NCBI GenBank assembly: GCA_025267735.1
Contig: CM046307.1
Location: 52,757,395-52,821,394 of the forward strand
DNA: 64,000 bases
Direction: 5' to 3'
Origin: Mactra quadrangularis
Taxonomy: Eukaryota; Mollusca; Bivalvia; Venerida; Mactridae
A model generated the notes under the pieces. The model was not told where the DNA came from. It saw nothing but the letters and a program-made list of their open reading frames with translations, and made no database searches. Position numbers and translations under genes: made by a program. This document shows, in pieces, positions 47,546 to 59,608 of this stretch (position 1 is the stretch's first letter; each line of letters starts with the position of its first letter).

Positions 47546-48247
47546 TTTCGTCCATAGATTTTAATATCGTTGTAGCTTCATGCAACAACTTCAGTTACTA
47601 AGATTTCAGGGTTCTCACTAGGATTTCACAAGTAGGAGAAAAGTAGTCCCACAGCGAAAGTTGGAGTCCCATTTTTTCTGCTCGAGATTTTATTTAACAA
47701 CATTTGCGTTATAGTTTCTGTCATAGTTGGCAAACAGACCCATGTATAAAATCACATGCAGTATGGCAATGCCTTTGTTGTAACTTAAATTTTGAAAAAT
47801 TCACAGAATATAGTGATTTTGTATCAAATTGTGAACTAAAAATATCGATTTTTCATTTCAATTGAACAGTTCTTCTAGTTTAGCATGTTTGCTTGCTGGT
47901 ACATGTTCATCAAAAGAGATTAAAATGCATTAAGGGCCATTTTAAAAATATGTTATAATTGTCCTAAATTTTGACTTTTTTGTTTGAATATTTTCTTTAA
48001 AAATAAGGTCTGCTATAAATATCATACCTTTTCTTAAATAATACTTTTCATGTAGCAATAGATGCTATTTATTGTTTTTTAGAGTCTAAAAACACAATTT
48101 TAACTGATATATTATGTGGCGAATATTTTATAATTTTCACATATTCAACGGATGTTTATTCTTGAAATCGAAATTATTGAGGGAATTTCCCCTTTACTAA
48201 TGGCTCAATTAAGAAAATATAATAATCAAAATAATAAAACATTTACA

Positions 48248-48372
48248 ATTTATTTCCTAGTTCGATCCTCTCAAACGGAAATAAATCATTTATCCCTTAA
48301 TCAACAAACCATATAAATGAAAAAAACAACAACAAAACATATATAGTTAGGAACAGCCCTGCATTGTGTATT
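48248..48372. repeat. Split direct repeat, A1
   Basis: 125 bp beginning ATTTATTTCCTAGTTCGATC and ending GCCCTGCATTGTGTATT; repeated almost exactly at 50,066-50,189 (one A fewer in a run). Confidence 0.88.
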
Positions 48373-48938
48373 TATTATAATATATTTGAGCACATGTACA
48401 TTAGTTCTATGGTTATACATATCACAAAAGAATAATGTTTATAACTGTATCATTGAGCAAATCACAAAAAGTATGCAGCGTGATTCATTATATTTATATA
48501 TGTAAGATGTTAGTAATTGTATTTTTAAACTTTGATCATGGATGACATAAAAATAAGTTTACAGAACTTTAATTTACATGTTATGACAAATGATATGCAT
48601 ATATAAGCTAATAACAATAAGAATAAATAATCAGAAAGCTTTCAGTAACTTTGACTTACAATTGTAGTGTAATGCGCATTGTTTTACGCGATAATGAAGT
48701 ACATGTCAATATTCAATTATATTTATTTAGTTGTTACATATATATAGGATGAGCCTATTTTTCTTTCAATTCATTTACCCAAACATACATTATCATAATT
48801 TAAATATAATAACATAGTCATGATAGACATGGTAGTATATAAACTATGTGAAATTCACAATATGTGCATACATTAACAAATACGGTATATAATTTACATG
48901 CCTTGTCATAGGTAGTGGCATAATCTAATAATCATATT

Positions 48939-49088
48939 AATATCTTGTGAATAAGGGTAAAGACACACTTTCAATATCATTCTGCAGATGTGGTGGACTC
49001 GCCCAGGTAAAATCAGACACGTTGTGTCTGGAACCCTGTGCCCATTTGTCTGCTTCTAGGCATTCTTCAACACCACTAAATGTTGGAC
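48939..49088 (-). other. Open segment on the minus strand, unconfirmed exon candidate
   Basis: Read on the minus strand, TTTAG at 49,077-49,073 is followed by a frame reading GVEECLEADKWAQGSRHNVS then DFTWASPPHLQNDIE and on to TAA near 48,940. Composition looks protein-like and not repeat-derived, but no start, paired exon or pyrimidine-rich acceptor is clear. Not recognised. Confidence 0.2.
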
Positions 49089-49910
49089 CTCATTTCGTAG
49101 AGTGATATAAAAGTGAATACAATTATAAGCTCGGACTTATTGTTTAATAATACAATTGGAAAACTAATTTACAATATTAAGATAGAAGATTATAATGTAT
49201 AGCAGCAGTATGTTTAACAAATATACTTCAAATTGTTAACATGATAAGAATATTTAGTTTGGTCCTACTGATATTTTCGAGACATTAAATTTGGTTTGAT
49301 ATCTGACAAATACTAAATTGTACACATAATGTGTATTATTCAATACAACTGGTATCACATCATATGATAATAATAGAGTCTTATTATGAATGAACGTGAT
49401 TGGTATCTAGAGTCCATCGATTAATTTAAACACATAACGTTCATGTAAACACAAAAAAGAGAATGGATGGTTTCACAAATTTATATCCACGAAATGACGT
49501 TGATGTGTTCATCTCTTGACGGAAAGAATAACAATCTTGAGAATAATAATAAACTCTCCTCTCTTATGTTGGTGACATACATGTACAACACTCTTTCTAA
49601 AACTACAAGCAAACAACATCACTTCAATAAATTGCTTCTGAAAATATATTGATAATATAATAATACATGTTTTAAGTCTAGACAAAAGGGTGAGAGGGTT
49701 ATAGTAACCAGCAAGTTAAATTACTTATACTAAACCTTCGAATGACAAATTACTCAGTTCATGCGGTTTTTATATAAACCGCCAAACATGTGTATTACTA
49801 TATATATTTGACACAATCGTGCAAAACCATAGATTACTACATAATGCTATATTAATTCATTTGATATAAAATACCAATTTCAAACATATGGAGGGATGGG
49901 ATAGGGTGGG

Positions 49911-50067
49911 TAATTCTCTAACAAACTTCTAACACAATGCAAAGACTTCGAATGACTAAAAACACACTAAGTAAGCTATATATATGGTGTGTAATCACAC
50001 AAACTTCGTGCTAAAACTACACATAACTCACTATTGATATGGTTTACTGAACCATGGATAAATTCAT
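49911..50067. repeat. Split direct repeat, B1
   Basis: 157 bp beginning TAATTCTCTAACAAACTTCT and ending ATGGATAAATTCAT; repeated at 54,948-55,104 with one substitution seen. Its last two bases are the first two of A2. Confidence 0.88.
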
Positions 50068-50189
50068 TTATTTCCTAGTTCGATCCTCTCAAACGGAAAT
50101 AAATCATTTATCCCTTAATCAACAAACCATATAAATGAAAAAACAACAACAAAACATATATAGTTAGGAACAGCCCTGCATTGTGTATT
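50066..50189. repeat. Split direct repeat, A2 (adjacent to B1)
   Basis: Second copy of A1, starting exactly where B1 ends. The order along the window is A1, B1-A2, B2. Confidence 0.88.
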
Positions 50190-50589
50190 ATCGACATACA
50201 AAGAACGGGTCTTGAAATTAATTATGATAAACAAATAGGAATAAAATATTTATGTTTAAATTTACATCATTCTCATAACATTAAGGACCATACTATACAT
50301 AAAGATAGACTTAAATTATCACGCCTCCAAAGTAAAAAATCACAGTTTGATTTGATATATATATTACACATTAACCTATTTATTTTCAAAGTATTTTGAA
50401 ATAAGCACTTTCAGTCAATGGCATCTCAAACTTAGTCTAGTCATATTACATTACCTTACACTTTGTAACCATTACCATATTTATAGTAAAACAATGAACG
50501 GAAAGGAAATTTAATCAGAATCGTAAGATATCCAACATATAAAACTGGACAAATTATATATAAACACGCAATTGGGCTATAAACACACT

Positions 50590-51235
50590 AATTCGCTATA
50601 ACATAACATTTTGGCTTTAAATGTAGCATTTGGGTATAACAAGCAATTGAGTTATAAATTCACATTTGAGCCTTAAACAAACGGATTTTAACAGGCATTT
50701 TGGATAAAAACACACTTTGGATATAAAACAGACAGTCTGGCAATAAACATGTAATTGGGCTCTAAACACAGCATTGGGCTTAATTCGGCAATTTGCTATA
50801 ATTTAATCATTGAGCTTGAACAGGTAATTTAGCTATTAACATGCAATAAACATGCCATTTGGCCGAAAAACATGTCATTTTACTATAAAACATGCCATTC
50901 GGCCAAAGAACATGCCATTTGACTACAAAACATGTCATTCGGCTTTAACATGTAATTCGGCTATTAAACATGTCATTAGGCTTAAAACATGCCATTTGGC
51001 TATCACATATGTCATTTGGCTTTAAAACATCCCATTCGGCTTAAAAATAAGCCATTTGGCTTTAAAACATGCCATTCGGCTATAAAACATGCCATTCGGC
51101 TTTAAAACATGCCATTCGGCTATAAAACATGCCATTCGGCTATAAAACATGCCATTCAGCTATAAAACATGCCATTCAGCTATCAAATATGCCATTCAGC
51201 TATCAAACATTCCATTTGGCAAAATATAAACAATT
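50590..51235. repeat. 20-bp satellite, about 30 degenerate copies
   Basis: Unit close to AAAACATGCCATTCGGCTAT. Very regular at 51,060-51,200, decaying upstream to CATGTAATTGGGCT-type units. Variants alternate CTTT/CTAT and CATTCGG/CATTTGG. No spacers of unique sequence, so not CRISPR. A 67-codon frame (51,129-51,332) is an artefact of the repeat. Confidence 0.88.
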
Positions 51236-53403
51236 ATATTTCACAAGCGATTCGGCTATAAACATTACGATTAGCTGTGAATATGTCATATGTTTTAATA
51301 GGTGTCATTTGACTTTTCTGTATATCATGTAAGACCCACAAAAAATAAATATATAATTTTATTTTAAAGCATATATATGTATAATGTTCAACGACAACTT
51401 TGTTAAGAACAATGTCATCTAACTGTTATTACCTTACCAACAACTTACGTCTAGAAATTTACGTTTAATAATGATGTTTTCAAAATATACTTTTAGACTT
51501 AGAAAATTAAAGAATATTTGATATCTTTGCATTATTTTATTTAGTATTCCAAAATGTGCCTGATTGGTTTTTATGTGCAAACAGCTTTGCATTTTATTGA
51601 ATGATTTTTAACATAAGGGGCAAGATTTACGGACGGATTAGCCAATTATCATCTCTCTCTTATCAACTTATCCTCAACTTTAAATTCTCAGATCCTGGCG
51701 GTAAATCGTTTCAGTTGTTATTATAAATTATACAAATAGTATTAAATAACTATTAATAATCCATGAAATTTGAGAATTTGTTCGAGACACCCCGATCAAA
51801 CTATGCCTATGAATTTATTGAAATAATCTGTAACCTCGTAATTTTTATTTTTCTAATATTCCATTCATGATCTACGAAAAATGTCCTTAAATGGATGTGC
51901 AGTCACATGACTATGTCAAAAGTATAGAACCAAGTATATTGATTCAAAAACAGTATTGAGAACATAAGAAATCACTTACTAATGACATTTAACCCTTATA
52001 ATATTCAACTGAACGAATTAAACATGTGGCGTATACAGTAAGATACTGAGGGAATCACCAAGCTATTTACAGATTTGTTATATGTCGTAGTTGTTGAAAA
52101 TGAAACATTTTCATTGGCTGTTTTATGTCTTTTCAACATTCTCAAGGATATTTATTTAATCGAATTATGCTTATGTAGTACAGTAACAAGCTCTAGTATC
52201 GTCCAATCATTAAATCCATATTTTAACACTAATCTATTTAGCTAACCTGACCCACGTGGATTTAGATAGGGAACAACCCCGAATATTAAGAGAATAATAG
52301 AAATATTTTACCAAGTAATATAACAGCTTGTCTGTATCAATCACAATTATAAAAATATGACACAGAACCATGAGATTTTTAACTGAAATTTTTGCCTTCT
52401 AATACCTTTGATACAAAAATTAAATTTTGTATAACTGTTTAATGTGAATTGGTCATAGAACTCCTCTTACCATTATACGCATGTAGTTTGATTTTATTCG
52501 AAGACTTCAGCTCAAATAGTACTTCTTGTCATAGATCATTATCATTTATTATACAAATTAACATGTAATAAATTACTAGTCGTTCACGTAAACATTGCGT
52601 ATATAAACACAGCCAGTCCCATAACACACCAATATCTAGGGTTGTATTATTTTAACATTTTTATATTTCAATAAGTTTACACTTGATTCATGAACATGTC
52701 ATTTTATGAAATTTACAATGTGTTTACTCACTATTCAAAAAAGATCTTACATATAAATTTGTCTGTTTAAATCAGTAAAATGTTATTCACGTATGAGCTT
52801 ATTCACCGGTTTATAGGGCAAGATTATTGTACAAAAAGACGCTTGACCTAGAATACAACATGTAGCCTACATAATAAAACAAATGAATAAACAAGAATTA
52901 TATGTCGAATGAAAAAATAAGTAAATATGAATGTCATTTCATTATCAGTACACCAGTGCTATCTTTCGTGTCTTATCAAAAGAAAAAAGTATAAAATAAA
53001 TATGACAAATTTTTCCATGTTAAAGTCTAATCTTTTTATGATGAGGGCATCTTTTCCGAATTTGGTCTCAACAATTTTCGGTGACACCACTAAATATTGG
53101 ACAAGAAATGTCTGAATAACAATTGACCGCTCCTGGAACGGGACTAGAATGAACACAGTTTTTGTTAAGATTTGATTTCTAAAATGACAAGTTTGTCAAA
53201 CAGCCTGAAATTTGTGATATATCAAACACTGTATCCCTATTAGAGCTAGATTTAATGACTCTATACAAATTGTATGGACATTTATAAACAAAATATTCGA
53301 AAACAGTATTCATTTAAATACATTTACGTGCAAATCTACTAAATTCTCTTCCTGTTAAAATGTACACTTCACTATAACACAGACAGACTGACACTCTATT
53401 TAA

Positions 53404-53902
53404 AACAACTATATGAAGATATTTTCATTATCAGTAGACTTGAAAACTGTTTTACAACCATGAAGTTATTTAGTTATATCATGCATTAAAGACACTATTA
53501 ACCGTTCAAACCGTTCTGCTTCCTAAATCTGAGTTAGACAAAATGTCAAATTCTTAAAAAAAGGGGGATACTTTTATAAGAACACTATATTCACACTATA
53601 TCCTGATCCAAAATATTTTAAAAACTTAATTATGTAATTCGGAGTAAGTTTTCTCTCTAATAAGACTTCATCTTAAAAAAAAAATATTTTGATCAAAATA
53701 ATTGGCTCAAGCATTGACAACCAAATTCCACCCTCGGTTTCGATCTACTTTCAGTTTGAAATAAACAAATGACATGAACATATCTAGGCAATTTTTGCAT
53801 ATATTTAAAAATTCTTGTTCATAGGAGGTGATTGAAATATATAAATGTCTTTTTTCTTGCCGTCAAAAAACAGAATAACTTTTGATATAGGGGCTTTAAA
53901 CG
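53404..53902. repeat. Dispersed repeat J, copy 2
   Basis: Direct-orientation homologue of 30,187-30,698, diverged perhaps 15-20% by eye; lies between A2 and B2. Confidence 0.65.
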
Positions 53903-54671
53903 TCGCACTAATGCACTTAAACATTAAAGGCCAAATCAATCTGAGCCGTTCAATAATCTTAATTGGGATACAAATTGACTTTCTTTAAACTTATCAAAAA
54001 AATTGCATTGATTTGAACAACTATCTCTGAAAGTAAACATGATCTTGAAAAATCCTATATCTAACAATATTTCTGCAATAAAAAATCCACAATAAAAATT
54101 TTAACATTTATAAAAATAGTTATACGGTTAATATACAAATGTTCTACAAAGTTAAAACAATACGCCTATTGAATTTCTGTATACCATCTGTTCAAATAGA
54201 AATCTTAAAATATTATGCAAGAACTGAGAAAAATGAATGTGATAATAAGCCGAAGAAATGTCACAAAATAAACTCATTGGCTTAGACACAATTTTCAAAT
54301 CGAAAAAAGCTATTTTCTGTTAGATTTTGTACAATTAAATCTATAATGAGTCTGTTTTCTCGACATTGTTTACTGAAAACTGTTACAAACTACAATTCTG
54401 AAGAATGAATGATAATATCAGAATATTCCGTACGAATTATTTTTCAAAAATAAACTATTTTGAATTTTGAAATATACATTCTATAACAACTTGAGTGAAC
54501 ATTGCTAAAGAGATATGTAAGTGCAAAAACGTACTTTCATCATGAAAAAGAAAACATCTAAATTATAATCATTGTTACAACAAATTTATTCGAAGAATAC
54601 TTATCTATTTCAAATTGTCACTGTGTAAAAGACTTCTTCTTACACCCCATGGTTTTTGCAGTTGTTTGTTG

Positions 54672-54890
54672 TTAGAACAACTGAGAGCTTGATATTCCAT
54701 GAACTCTAAATTTGACGACAATTATTTCTATTCTCCATGTAGCATAGTTCTGCAGCAGACGAAAAGTCCTTAAATTGTTCAAAGTCGGCATTGAAGTAGA
54801 TTCTTCACATAAATTTCGTCGCAATAACTTCTCATATATTGGAACTTCTAAAATTGCGTACTTCTCTTGAGCCATTAGTAAAAGTCGCAT
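54672..54890 (-). other. Minus-strand 72-codon frame, not recognised
   Basis: Reads MAQEKYAILEVPIYEKLLRR then NLCEESTSMPTLNNL after a first Met six codons earlier; TAA lies directly before the first ATG. Looks less random than most short frames here, but no family is recognised and no splice partner is evident. Just upstream of B2. Confidence 0.2.
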
Positions 54891-54947
54891 TTAAACCCAA
54901 CTGGTTGACCATGTGCTCCATAAATATATATAATTTTTGCCAATTTT

Positions 54948-55104
54948 TAATTCTCTAACAAACTTCTAACACAATGCAAAGACTTCGAATGACTAAAAAC
55001 ACTCTAAGTAAGCTATATATATGGTGTGTAATCACACAAACTTCGTGCTAAAACTACACATAACTCACTATTGATATGGTTTACTGAACCATGGATAAAT
55101 TCAT
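54948..55104. repeat. Split direct repeat, B2
   Basis: Second copy of B1; followed by unrelated sequence (GTAATTTTAACGATG) instead of A. Closes the block that starts with A1. Confidence 0.88.
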
Positions 55105-56205
55105 GTAATTTTAACGATGTTTCACTTTATTGGCGATAGCGTAGGTCGCGAAAATGTATGACAGTACGAAATAAAAAACTTAATTCATTGTAAAATAATT
55201 TGGTTTTTTTTACGATTATTTTGACATGGAATTTAACGATTATAATTATCATTTAATCAGAGTTTATTATTGTTGTCAACTTAACTTGTCTTTAAAAAAC
55301 ATTTGCAAACTGGTTATTATGTCTATTTAAACTGCCTCACAACATGCTCATAATTAAATACAATTATCAATTTAACGGCAAGCATCCAAAAGCTTTATCT
55401 ACTTTAATCAATGCAATATCACAGTTTGTCACATGTTTGTTAATTGCAACAGTTTGATTACGTAAACAATCTTATCGGGCTGACATGTAGCACTATTCAA
55501 CTCAATCATACCTGTCACATCACTCATATTGGGAATGTGTCACTAACATTTGAATCATGCTCTCCTACTTACCTGTCTTGATCACATGGAATTTGAAAGA
55601 ATTGCAAATATATTTTTAATAGTAGATATTTATTAGCGCTTCTGCTTTTCATAAAAATTGCATATTTCTATAATGATAACAAGCGTCTGAATTCTCATTT
55701 TAACAGTAAATCTGCACATAGACATTTGAAGTAATTATGCCATAGGTACAGTTTTCCCTTGCATTTTCACTGCTAAGAAAAATTTTGATGGACAAAGACT
55801 ACAAATCAGGAGGCAACTCCTCCATCAAGTGTCATCCTGGAAACAAGTTAAAATTGATAAGTTTGTAGAGATTCAGGGTGTTACTAATAAATATATTTTA
55901 GGAGTTTCCAGGGGTTACCAGTCCCTAAAACCCTGGCCCTCAGCTTTCAAAACCTATGTTATTGAACCCTTCACAGCTATGCTCAATTTGAGTAAATTTT
56001 TGCTAATACCAAGATGATCAAAATAAATTAATTTTGCTTGAATATCAAAAAATATGCTATCTAAATGTGTGTTAAAACATTTCAACCTCCAGTTATGAAG
56101 AGTTTTTTCTTCTTTTAGAAGAGTAGCATCTTATACAATAAAAATCAACCAATGGCTTCTTATTTCACCTGTTTTCATTTGGTTGTTGACTATTTTTTAT
56201 TTCAG

Positions 56206-56318
56206 TTCTATCCACAAGATTTAGAATGTATATCAAGCCTGTTAACATTGGAACATCTAAATTATTTATGTCAGAATAAATTAATACCGTCTAATCTCTC
56301 AACTATAGTCAATGTAAG
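56206..56318 (+). CDS. SZT2: SZT2 exon 14 of window, after the 33-kb gap
   Basis: 113 bp between TTTTATTTCAG and AATGTAAG|GTAAGT. Codes FYPQDLECISSLLTLEHLNY then LCQNKLIPSNLSTIVNV. The frame is fixed by its phase-2 join to exon 15 and needs a phase-0 end upstream. It fits the SZT2 character of the other exons, but its direct link to exon 13 is not shown by the sequence. Confidence 0.78.
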
Positions 56319-56363
56319 GTAAGTTGAATCAAGAAAAAAGGCAAAAATTTATTTCATGCTTTA

Positions 56364-56643
56364 CATAGGTGGATCTAGTGGGGGTCAGGTGGGTTTGGAC
56401 CCCCTCCCCCTAGAATTTCCAAAATGTACCTTCCATAAGTGTTATTCTTGACTTTAAGTCATTTTAAGTAGCATGAAGCAATTATTCTCTTTGTTTAACA
56501 TAGATTTAATGGTTATGTAGTTTTTTAATGTTAATATGTTGGATTATTCTGCAGAAAGTGTTTAATGTGGTTGTGGTTCTAAAGTTTAGATCCCCCTAGA
56601 AAAAGTATGGACCCCCTAGAAAAAAATCGTAGATCCGCCCCTG
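56364..56643. mobile_element. hAT-like MITE with GGATCTA/TAGATCC ends
   Basis: CATAGGTGGATCTAGTGGGG at the left and GTAGATCCGCCCCTG at the right are inverse. Internal GACCCCCT(C/A) and CCCCCTAGA motifs repeat. Flanks share GCTTTA. Confidence 0.65.
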
Positions 56644-57319
56644 CTTTATGGTGAAATATGGTGTTAATAGATGAAAATAGTGATTATACAATCTTATGTT
56701 TTCATTGTCAAAATGATGTCATCTTGGAGAAGAAATGGCTACACAGTATAAATGTGAAGATTGCTCTAACAGAACACAGAGCTAAGCATGAAAAAGACTG
56801 AATATTCATCAATTTTGGAATAAGATCTTTTTTCATATCAGCTAAGAAAATGACATTTTCACTCATGGGCTGCCACTTATGAAAATATGTATTTTGAGCT
56901 CACTCAGTGAAAATAAAAACTGATCTTATATCAAATTCAAAAAACATTCTCTATATTTTTATAGAATAGTATAAATATTATACATAAAAAGGCCGATTTA
57001 ATATAAGGTCCATTGTTCAGCCTTTGCTTTAACCCACTAGTCTTAAGATTGGGACTGGTGAAGATTGATTAGAGCTTGTGAAAAATGACTACACTCATAT
57101 CAGAGATTTTGACTCTAATATGTAGGACTGTCGGTAAAGTACATTAAACTGTAAAACTGTTATATGAAAAACATTGTTGCCTGGGCTTGACTTAGGGTCT
57201 TATTGCTGCAAAAAGGACTCCATGTTGCCAAAAAAGTTAGCTTAAAGATGCAAGGGTCATATTACTGCCATTATTTACATGGCAAAACAGTCGTGGTCTT
57301 ACACTTTTGCAAGTGCTGG

Positions 57320-57719
57320 TAGGGCTGTCACGATATGCCAGAAGCGTACCGCGATATATTGCAATACGCTGTCATCTTATCGCGATACGTACCACTATAT
57401 ATTGCGGGCTTTTGATTCATTGTCCCCCGCTGTATTTAACAGAAAAATTGCAAATCTTATATGCAACTACTGAAAGAAACTAACCTCTAAGTATTTATGG
57501 TCATTTAGGACCGAGCCGCGCCCCAATCAGTTGAATTCTTGCAACATCTAGATGGAATGAACAATAGAAAAACTGACATTTCGCTTCTATTATTTCGCGA
57601 GGGGAAGAATTTTCCAATGAAATAAAAATATCGCCAAATACCGGTACATTAAAATTGTACCACGGTACGTATTGCTGTAGCTGCATATTGCAATATACCG
57701 GTATATCGTGACAGCCTTA
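57320..57719. mobile_element. hAT-type MITE, 400 bp, perfect 8-bp target duplication
   Basis: TAGGGCTGTCACGATATGCC and the inverse of GGTATATCGTGACAGCCTTA. Flanks AGTGCTGG at 57,312-57,319 and 57,720-57,727. Internal ATATTGCAATA and GCGATA motifs recall the sequence at 63,440, probably the same superfamily. Confidence 0.9.
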
Positions 57720-58117
57720 AGTGCTGGCCTCATTTATTTTTCTATAATAAAGGTAAAAATTATCCAGTTGCCCCACAAAATTAAATGAGTATTTTTATAC
57801 TAGCTGAATCAATTTCCACTAGTTTTTGTCTTCGGGATAGTAGGTTAGGGTGATGATGTCAGTTTTGGTAGCTGTTGTTTACAATGTACCTTATTAAAAA
57901 TGACCCTCAATGTACATGTATGTTTTATGATCCTGAATTTCCAAAGAAAATGTCAACTTATATTGTCACTTTTGAGTTCAGTTGCAAGTAACATTTACAT
58001 TCTCTCAAAGACTAATTCTCCAACTCTATTGAAGATATTCTTACTAAATTTTGTTGAGTAACTCTTCATATTGAAACCATGAAGAGTAATAAGGGATGTT
58101 ACAATCATGTATTTATA

Positions 58118-58360
58118 TCTGAGTTATTTCCCTTTGCTAACATGAGAAATCCATGGAGTGCATTTTTTTAGTTATTTCCCTTTGATAACCTGAGAAAATC
58201 TATGGAGTACATTAATTTATCTTAGTTATTCCCCTTTGATTACCTGAGAAAATCCTGAGTACATTTACTTATCTGAGTTATTTCCCTTTGATAACCTGAG
58301 AAAATCCAAGGAGTACATTAATATATCTGAGTTATTTCCCCTTGACAACTTAGCAAACTC
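58118..58360. repeat. Degenerate tandem repeat, about 60 bp x 4-5
   Basis: ATCTGAGTTATTTCCCTTTG then ATAACCTGAGAAAATC and GGAGTACATTAAT recur four to five times with substitutions and small deletions. Confidence 0.75.
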
Positions 58361-58672
58361 ATGAAATGCACTAATACATCTTCATTATGCCAACAAATAG
58401 CAGGAGAAGTTGTTCTACATATTTTTCACTGTTATTAATTTGTTGGTTTGTTGTATGACATTGTGATTTTTATGCCACTGCATGTCATAACCCTTCTGTG
58501 AATATTTGATAATTGTGTTGGTTTTCTTCTTAGTAAGAAACGTGAGGAAAAACTGTGTCATGTTTGTTAAAGATCAGCAAAATCTGATGAAAGACAGTCA
58601 TCCAGGCAAATTGCAAAATTGGCATTATTCATTTATTGACATACATGTATGATTCAAACTTTGTTACACATA

Positions 58673-59051
58673 CAGTACCCACCAAAAATTTGGAGACATT
58701 TTCACTTTGTTAATGCCTACTGAATAGCTTTTATCTAAAATTTGATGACTGTTAATTTTTAAATGCTTCTTATTTTTGCTTTATTTTCTGGTTATCATTA
58801 TAATTATGACTGAGACTACAAAAATAGCGAAAAAGCTAAGTTATGTAAAATAATTACAATTTACATGGTTTAGGGCGCTTAATGAGGGTGTCAGATGCCG
58901 AATCTTATAAATGTGTTGCATCCATGAAATTTGGTTTCATTTAATCACAAACCATACTCAAATATCTCAAAAATAGTGATTCTACCAAAATAATCATCAA
59001 AATTTTAGAATTGTAGTAAATTTCTTGTCTCCAAACTGTTGGTGGGGACTG
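58673..59051. mobile_element. MITE K, copy 2
   Basis: CAGTACCCACCAAAAATTTG then GAGACA at the left and CTCCAAACTGTTGGTGGGGA then CTG at the right. About 80 bp longer than the copy at 43,929, which has an internal deletion before GACTACAAAAATAGC. Confidence 0.82.
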
Positions 59052-59178
59052 TTTAATCATCAAATAATACAGTAAATTTACATGTAGTATGCATGACCAG
59101 TTTTTCTCAAAATTATGTTTGTCCAAGATTTTTTGAAGACACTGTATTTGGTCTGACTTTCTTTTTGTTACAAACATC

Positions 59179-59443
59179 CAGGTCTGCCAATTTTCAGCTG
59201 ATTAGCTGATTTCAGCATATTTAGCTTCATATAGTTATCAACAATTAGATTTTATTTCTGATGAACTGAATACAAAATAGTGTATCTAAGGCTTTAAAAT
59301 GTCAAATCAGAAATATGTTGGACCATTTGACAAATGTTATGTAAGTTTATTGGATAGGGTCAGCAAATATGGACCCAAATTGACCTGTTTTCGGAAGTGA
59401 TTGACCCTTTTCAGCTGATTTCATGAGGTCAATTGGTAGCTCT
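59179..59443. mobile_element. hAT-like MITE L, copy 2
   Basis: CAGGTCTGCCAATTTTCAG at the left, internal GACCCAAATTGACCTGTTTT and GAAGTGATTGACCCTTTTCA as in the copy at 45,348; right end decayed (TAGCTCTA). Ends about 38 bp before exon 15. Confidence 0.65.
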
Positions 59444-59480
59444 AAAACATGTTTTTTTATAATATTGTACATTATTTCAG

Positions 59481-59608
59481 CTGTGCCCCAGGATACAATA
59501 CAACTAAACTTGATCCAACTATAGAACATATACAATTTCCATTTGATTTATTATCATTGTTACCAAAATGCCAACAAGCTGAATTGATTTATCCAACATT
59601 TCTTTATG
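59481..59608 (+). CDS. SZT2: SZT2 exon 15 of window
   Basis: 128 bp between ACATTATTTCAG and TTTATG|GTAAGT. Codes APGYNTTKLDPTIEHIQFPF and DLLSLLPKCQQAELIYPTFL. The LLPKxxQAEL pattern is one I associate with SZT2. Two MITEs lie directly upstream. Phase 2 in, phase 1 out. Confidence 0.85.

Larger units (their letters stand above)
23004..56205. other. 33-kb interval between exons 13 and 14
   Basis: If exons 13 and 14 belong to one transcript this is a single intron about six times longer than any other here. No SZT2-like frame was found in it. Structures are listed separately. Stretches where I recognise nothing: 23,004-23,980, 24,790-25,465, 26,440-26,936, 27,296-27,750, 29,565-30,186, 30,700-31,790, 32,640-33,785, 33,970-34,880, 35,048-38,260, 39,189-41,005, 41,338-43,480, 45,590-46,955, 47,545-48,247 and 55,105-56,205. 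Confidence 0.65.
56319..59480. other. Intron 14
   Basis: Holds two hAT-like MITEs (56,364 and 57,320), a tandem repeat (58,118) and two more MITEs (58,673 and 59,179). 56,645-57,310 and 57,730-58,115 are plain. Confidence 0.65.

Noticed and set aside
50590..51235. CRISPR-like array
   Set aside because: Contiguous 20-bp tandem units without unique spacers in a eukaryotic intron.
55829..56017. Additional SZT2 exon just upstream of exon 14
   Set aside because: The open frame lacks a plausible acceptor/donor pair and does not resemble SZT2.
58673..59051. Target-site duplication TA for MITE K copy 2
   Set aside because: TA is present on the left, but the right flank reads TT, so the duplication cannot be claimed.
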